From: Ruminococcus sp.
GTDB lineage: Bacteria > Bacillota > Clostridia > Oscillospirales > Ruminococcaceae
Direction of reading: 5' to 3'
NCBI GenBank assembly: GCA_017484095.1
Contig: JAFUTU010000005.1
Coordinates: 1-49,645 of the forward strand
DNA length: 49,645 nt
Below are positions 44,812 to 49,645 of the stretch, one piece after another; within the stretch, counting starts at the first letter, position 1, and every line of letters starts with the position of its first letter. Both the position numbers and the translations under genes were made by a program. The notes beneath the pieces are model-generated. The model did not search any database. It saw only the letters and a list, made by a program, of their open reading frames with translations, and was not told the origin of the DNA.

Positions 44812-47800
44812 TCAACGCTTATTATTTTTGTCTCTGTTGACTGTATCAAGCGGTTCATCATCAAAGAATAAAGAACTCATATCGCTTCGATCATTGAGCT
44901 GTAATTCATTAGTCAGATCAATAAGTCGCTTATTTTTCTCATTGTACTCATCGAGCAACGGGAACTTTTGGTTAATGGTCTCTTTAGCAAGAGTGATGTT
45001 TCTCTCAATGGTATCAAGTCTTTTGTGATGCTCACTGCAACGCTTATCAAGCTTTTCATCAAGTGCATTATCAATATAATTAAAAACATCTTCATGAGCG
45101 ACACCAAAGCCTGTTTGAAACTCTGTCTTATGTCTCGTGTTTATCTGGAAACAGGAATATCCATTAGCACCGAGAGTTCCGTCACACCAATGCAGACTAA
45201 CTTTAAAACCACGATAATCACACACAGGAACATCTATTGCCTTGTTGTTACCTAAAGTTGTGAGTTGTTCCATACGCAATGTCTTAACAGCCTTACCTGC
45301 TTCGGCTCTGTCCGTGTATTCAGTTCCTGCGATCGTAACCTTGAATTGTTCAGAAATCGGGTGCTGATTACGGTATTCAACTTCCGAATCAATCAGTGCT
45401 GTGATCTCAGATTGTTCTTTTAGCTGCTTTGGATAAACAAAAGCAAGATTATCTCTTGCAGAGATCTGATTTGCTTCAAACTGAGCTTTTTGAGATTTAA
45501 GCATAGTAACACGGTTCTGGAGTTCAAGCTGTTCCTTTATCCTTGTATCGCCGGTTGCAAGCATTTTGATCTCTGCATAGCTGAGAGCTGCTTCATCGAG
45601 ATCGTCAATACTCCTGCCCATAGGCTTATCAGTCATGACCTGAGAGATGTACTTTTGCTTAGTCTCAATCGTCTGCCAAGAATAGCTGTCAAAGGTTTCC
45701 TCGGTGACGTATCTGAATATTTCAACTTCTTTATTAGTATTGCCTTGTCGAAGGATACGACCTTCACGCTGCTCAATGTCAGAGGGTCTCCACGGAACAT
45801 CAATATGATGTTCTGCACAAAGTAGTTTTTGCATATTTGTGCCTGCACCCATCTTCTCGGTCGAACCAAGTATTACTCTGACTTCTCCTGAATTGACCTT
45901 GTCAAATAGTGCAAGCTTCTGAGTATCATTCTTTGCATCATGTATAAAGGCTATCTCAGATTCCGGAATACCGCCTTTAATAAGCTTCTGCTTGATATCA
46001 TCATACAAATTAAACTCTTTGCTCGGTGTTGACTTATCAAGGAACACAGCCTGTGTCAGCTTATCTGCTTTGGTTTCTTCCCACTTTTCGAGAATGTTCT
46101 CAACAGCCATATTTACCTTGCTGTCGGGTCTGTCCTCTGCGTTCGGGTCGATGAGCCTATAATCAAGAGCACACATCTTACCGTCGTTTGTAATACAGAG
46201 CATATTATCAACATTTGGAGCAACCTCTTTTTTATGAACTGCTTCAGCTCTGTCAGCGCATTCAAGAATATATGCTTTCTGCTCTTCAGACGGCTTAGAT
46301 ATACAGATTGTAGGTTTGCCATTTTTCAGCTTTGGAACAGGCAGATCAAGCATATCACGGGTCTGAACATCTGCAATCCGTTTAAAGTCTTTGAGAAGCT
46401 CCGGCACGTTATTGAACTTACCACACCGAGTTTTCATTCTCCACTGTCCTGTCGGACCCAACTCCGCAGATCTTTCTATCTTGCCGTAGCAAGCTATCCA
46501 CGAATCGAAAGCTTGAAGTCCTTTCTTTTCGAGATAATCAGATTGCAGATATTTCTGCATTACATACATCTCAGTCATACTGTTAGAAACAGGCGTGCCG
46601 GTAGCGAAAACAACACCTTTGTGGTTAGCGTTCTTTTCTGTGATATACTGTATTTTCATAAACATATCCTCAGCACGCTTAGAAGCCGACGTGGATATTC
46701 CTGCAATTCTTGACAATTTAGTGTTGACACGCAGATTTTTGAACATATGAGCTTCATCGACATAAAGTGCATCAACTCCCAGCTCTTCAAAGTATACAAC
46801 AGAATCTCTGTCGTTGACATATTCAAGCTTTTTGAGACTATTTTCTATCTGCTTTTTGCGAATTTCAGCATCTTTTACGGACAGGTCTTTTTTACTTCCT
46901 GCCTTAATGATTTCCATACATTCGTCTATCTGATGACGATAGAACTGTTCACGCTTTTCGGGCGAGACTGTAATCTGTGAGAAGGTGCTGTGACCCATAA
47001 TGATAGCATCATAGTCATTCAAAGCTATCTTGGTGAGAAATTTCTTGCGGTTTTCCTTTTTGAAATCCTCGCTTGTAGCCAACAGAAGTTTTGCACCGGG
47101 ATAAAGTGTGTTAAACTCACTTCCCCATTGAGCAAGCAAGTGATTAGGTACAACAACAAGAGCCTTGTTTATGGTTCCTATTCTCTTCTGCTCCATTATT
47201 CCTGCACACATCGTAAATGTTTTTCCTGCACCTACCACATGAGCAAGCAAAGTATTATCGCCGTAAAGTATTCGAGCAACAGCGTTCTTCTGATGTTCTT
47301 TAAGTGTAATATTCGGATTAGCGCCGTTAAACGTCAGGTGTGAGCCATCAAAGGTACGCAGACGAGTAGAATTGAACATAGTGTTATATCTGTCCTCGAT
47401 ATCTCTTGTCCTTGCAGCATCTTGATAGATCCATTCACGGAATTTATCCTTAATGAGTTCAGCTTTATTATTTGCTTCAAGAGTTTTCTTAGCGTTCAGA
47501 ACTCTGACTTCTTTGCCCTCCTCATTGATTTCCGTATCATAGATTTTTGTTTCAGAAAGATTAAGCAAGTTTTCACAAAGATAAAGAGCGTTTCTGTCTT
47601 TAGTGCCGTATTGATTTGTACAGCGAAAAGATTCTTCTCCTTTAGATTTATTAGAAACATACCACCTCGATGTTTTTATGTTGTGTTCAACATTAACATA
47701 CTGTTCAAGTACCTCTTCTATAAATCTTTCGATGTGTTCTGGCTTAACGAAAGGAGAACCGAGCTGAACTTCAATGTCAGGAGCCTTTATTCTTTCCGGC

Positions 47801-49645
47801 TGTACGGCTTTCAGAGCGTTCAGATTTACTTCAAGCTCTTTATGGAACTGAGCCTGATACTGCACAACGTTGTATTTCTCAACAACTTCTCCTGATAGGT
47901 ATTCATCAGCAATGATCCAGCCTTGAGTTATATCATCATTGGCTGTGCCGTTGATAAAGACCAACGGATCCCTGAACATCAAAGAACCATTCAGTTCAGT
48001 GATGCAATCCTCTATGCTTTTGTCACAAAGCTTGGATATGTGTTCAAGGTCGATATATCCTTTGAGCGCAAACGAAGCCTGAAAAGCATCGTCAATGGTG
48101 TCAGCGTGAGTTACCTCCGCTATAAAACCGGCTGTGCGTTTTGTGAATATATCTGCTTCAATATACTCCTTATAATCTTCATCATCTTTCTTTGGATCAT
48201 CATTTCTCTTTTCAAGTGCAAGAACTGCTGTTCCATCATCAGAATCGAGCTTTTTGAACATTGTTTTGACTTTCGGGAGATCAAAATGTCCGACAGAATC
48301 AACGAAATCAGAATACAACTCATGAAGTATTTTTCTTTCAGGAGTAATCAACACATCATCTATATCTGTTGACTGCAAAGAAATAACGTGTCGTGTCTGC
48401 TCCATTAGCTTCGCAAGCTTAACGTAGCCCTTATATGTTGTTTCAGAAACATTTAGATAAGAAGGAGTAAGCTTCCTCATAACATTGCCTTCACGCTTAA
48501 TAATCTCGTTATCAACAACAACAATGGAGCTGTCCCTTATACCCGGCACAAGCGGAAGAAGTTCGTCAGTGTTCTTAGAAGCGTCAACCTCTTCCTCAAA
48601 GCTTGGTGTGTATGCAGGAGCAATAACGACTTTGCCTTTCAGTTTTCCCATTTTTTCAGAGAGAACATCTTCAAAAGTCCTATCCTCAAACGGATCAACG
48701 GTTTTTACATTACCAAATCTGCCTGATACCTGATGCAGCTCTCCGCAAATCATTTCAGGGTTTTCAGCAAAATACTGATTTATCGGTAAATCAACTTTAT
48801 GGTGCCACCGGCTAACTACGTTCTCAAACTCTGCTGTTCCGATATTGAGCCACGAATCACGCACAGTCATAGGTCTTTCTCGTTTTTGCAGGAAAACGAT
48901 ATCTGAAACGACCTCTGTTCCTGCATTTTGCTTGAAAGCCGTGTTTGGAAGTCTTACGGCGCCTATGAAGTCAGCTTTTTCAGAGATCATTTCTCTGACC
49001 CGGCTGTCATTTTTATCGAGTGTTCCCGATGAAGTTATAAATGCTATAATACCATTAGGCTTTACCATTTCAAGCGATTTGAGGAAGAAATAGTCATGTA
49101 TCATAGCATTTGTTTTATTATATTTGCGGTCTATTATGGTTGTTTGACCGAAAGGTACATTACCGATAACCACGTCATAAGAACCTTCTTTCAGCCTTGC
49201 GTTTTCATAGCCTGTTATATGAATATCAGACTTTGGATACAGCTGACGAGCGATTCTTCCGGAAATGCTGTCTATCTCTACCGCTGTAAATTTACTGTTG
49301 TCAGACAAGCTTTCAGGGCAACAGCCAATAAAATTACCCACACCACAGGAAGGTTCCAGTATTCGACCGCCTTTAAAGCCGAAGCTTTCAAGAGCATCAT
49401 ACATCTGCCTGATAACAATAGGCTGAGTAAAGAACGCATCATTAACCGACGATCTGGCAGCTGTGTATTCTTCTTCCGTCAAGAGTTCTTTCAGCTCGTC
49501 ATATTCCTTAGACCAGTTATCAGCATTTTCGTTAAACGCATCTGGAATGCCGCCCCACCCAACGTACTGAGAAAGGATCTCCTTTTCTTCATCTGTGGCT
49601 GAACGATTTTCTGATTCTATTTGTTTCAGAGTTCTGATAGCAGCA
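44812..49645 (-). CDS. Giant DNA methylase / SNF2-type helicase, N-terminus outside the window
   Basis: At least 1611 codons; the frame is open to the window edge, where it reads ILSQYVGWGGIPDAF, the usual N-terminal block, so the true start lies outside. An adenine methyltransferase domain follows with ILEPSCGVGNFIG (SAM motif I) and VIGNVPFGQT in place of NPPF/NPPY. The helicase core has Walker A LLAHVVGAGKTFTM, the DEAH box LYVDEAHMFKN, motif III VFATGTPVSN and motif VI REGRILRQGN. It ends DDEPLDTVNRDKNNKR. Such LtrC-like proteins are carried by many conjugative elements and are thought to protect or process DNA in recipients. Confidence 0.88.
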   Translation of the reverse strand, partial: AAIRTLKQIESENRSATDEEKEILSQYVGWGGIPDAFNENADNWSKEYDELKELLTEEEYTAARSSVNDAFFTQPIVIRQMYDALESFGFKGGRILEPSCGVGNFIGCCPESLSDNSKFTAVEIDSISGRIARQLYPKSDIHITGYENARLKEGSYDVVIGNVPFGQTTIIDRKYNKTNAMIHDYFFLKSLEMVKPNGIIAFITSSGTLDKNDSRVREMISEKADFIGAVRLPNTAFKQNAGTEVVSDIVFLQKRERPMTVRDSWLNIGTAEFENVVSRWHHKVDLPINQYFAENPEMICGELHQVSGRFGNVKTVDPFEDRTFEDVLSEKMGKLKGKVVIAPAYTPSFEEEVDASKNTDELLPLVPGIRDSSIVVVDNEIIKREGNVMRKLTPSYLNVSETTYKGYVKLAKLMEQTRHVISLQSTDIDDVLITPERKILHELYSDFVDSVGHFDLPKVKTMFKKLDSDDGTAVLALEKRNDDPKKDDEDYKEYIEADIFTKRTAGFIAEVTHADTIDDAFQASFALKGYIDLEHISKLCDKSIEDCITELNGSLMFRDPLVFINGTANDDITQGWIIADEYLSGEVVEKYNVVQYQAQFHKELEVNLNALKAVQPERIKAPDIEVQLGSPFVKPEHIERFIEEVLEQYVNVEHNIKTSRWYVSNKSKGEESFRCTNQYGTKDRNALYLCENLLNLSETKIYDTEINEEGKEVRVLNAKKTLEANNKAELIKDKFREWIYQDAARTRDIEDRYNTMFNSTRLRTFDGSHLTFNGANPNITLKEHQKNAVARILYGDNTLLAHVVGAGKTFTMCAGIMEQKRIGTINKALVVVPNHLLAQWGSEFNTLYPGAKLLLATSEDFKKENRKKFLTKIALNDYDAIIMGHSTFSQITVSPEKREQFYRHQIDECMEIIKAGSKKDLSVKDAEIRKKQIENSLKKLEYVNDRDSVVYFEELGVDALYVDEAHMFKNLRVNTKLSRIAGISTSASKRAEDMFMKIQYITEKNANHKGVVFATGTPVSNSMTEMYVMQKYLQSDYLEKKGLQAFDSWIACYGKIERSAELGPTGQWRMKTRCGKFNNVPELLKDFKRIADVQTRDMLDLPVPKLKNGKPTICISKPSEEQKAYILECADRAEAVHKKEVAPNVDNMLCITNDGKMCALDYRLIDPNAEDRPDSKVNMAVENILEKWEETKADKLTQAVFLDKSTPSKEFNLYDDIKQKLIKGGIPESEIAFIHDAKNDTQKLALFDKVNSGEVRVILGSTEKMGAGTNMQKLLCAEHHIDVPWRPSDIEQREGRILRQGNTNKEVEIFRYVTEETFDSYSWQTIETKQKYISQVMTDKPMGRSIDDLDEAALSYAEIKMLATGDTRIKEQLELQNRVTMLKSQKAQFEANQISARDNLAFVYPKQLKEQSEITALIDSEVEYRNQHPISEQFKVTIAGTEYTDRAEAGKAVKTLRMEQLTTLGNNKAIDVPVCDYRGFKVSLHWCDGTLGANGYSCFQINTRHKTEFQTGFGVAHEDVFNYIDNALDEKLDKRCSEHHKRLDTIERNITLAKETINQKFPLLDEYNEKNKRLIDLTNELQLNDRSDMSSLFFDDEPLDTVNRDKNNKR

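Overview
The window is from a Gram-positive, Clostridia-type genome, most likely a Ruminococcus or close Oscillospiraceae relative. This rests on strong AGGAGG ribosome binding sites, TTGACA-N17-TATAAT promoters, an LCP cell-wall protein, lipoprotein sugar-binding protein and a Firmicutes-type conjugation gene set. The genus is inference. It has two parts.

Part 1, about 1-9.72 kb, is ordinary chromosome with clearly higher GC. It holds a truncated copper-type P-ATPase facing left, a divergent LacI-family regulator with a perfect LacI/CcpA-type operator, a family 1 ABC solute-binding lipoprotein, a small unknown protein, an LCP (LytR-CpsA-Psr) ligase, a secreted membrane-anchored acidic protein, a GNAT acetyltransferase, an XRE regulator with a helical-repeat tail, and tRNA-Met(CAT) and tRNA-Glu(TTC).

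Part 2, about 9.72 kb to the right edge and beyond, is an AT-richer integrative conjugative element that also carries a plasmid-type replicon. Its left end plausibly abuts the 3' end of tRNA-Glu; the right end is outside the window. From left to right it has two small unknown genes, a putative small RNA, a replication origin of ten 22-bp iterons with a Rep_3-type initiator, a small gene, a type III toxin-antitoxin module (tandem-repeat RNA antitoxin, terminator, ToxN/AbiQ-like endoribonuclease) and a tyrosine integrase. A HEPN/MNT pair, a HipA-like kinase and a secreted lipoprotein nuclease follow. After these comes a long leftward transfer region: HTH/replication-type protein, VirD4 coupling protein, MobP3-type relaxase with Sel1-like repeats, a small accessory protein, an oriT- or centromere-like repeat region, a RHH-like protein, membrane and Ig-like surface proteins, VirB4, PrgI, large polyvalent proteins, topoisomerase III, a second HipA-like kinase, a VirB6-like membrane protein with collagen-like and 26-residue repeats, a VirB2-like small membrane protein, a Toprim/DUF3991 protein, and a giant methylase/helicase cut by the window edge.

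The most unusual signals are at nucleotide level. An 18-bp palindrome (TTTTGTCG-TG-CGACAAAA and close variants) occurs 13 times, only inside the element, and in six cases sits directly against a stop codon. Four of these are followed by a homologous GACAG/CTGTC hairpin. Several unrelated proteins of the element share a short acidic-then-basic C-terminal tail (D-x-P-[LI]-D-L-T...K-R-stop or D-x-P-D-[FY]-[ST]-G...K-[RV]-stop). One such tail stands alone as a 24-codon remnant next to a palindrome. Another has been cut off from a HipA-like kinase by a frameshift in an A7 run. These observations suggest a modular cassette architecture linking tail, stop and palindrome, possibly tied to type IV secretion or gene shuffling. 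The function is inference.
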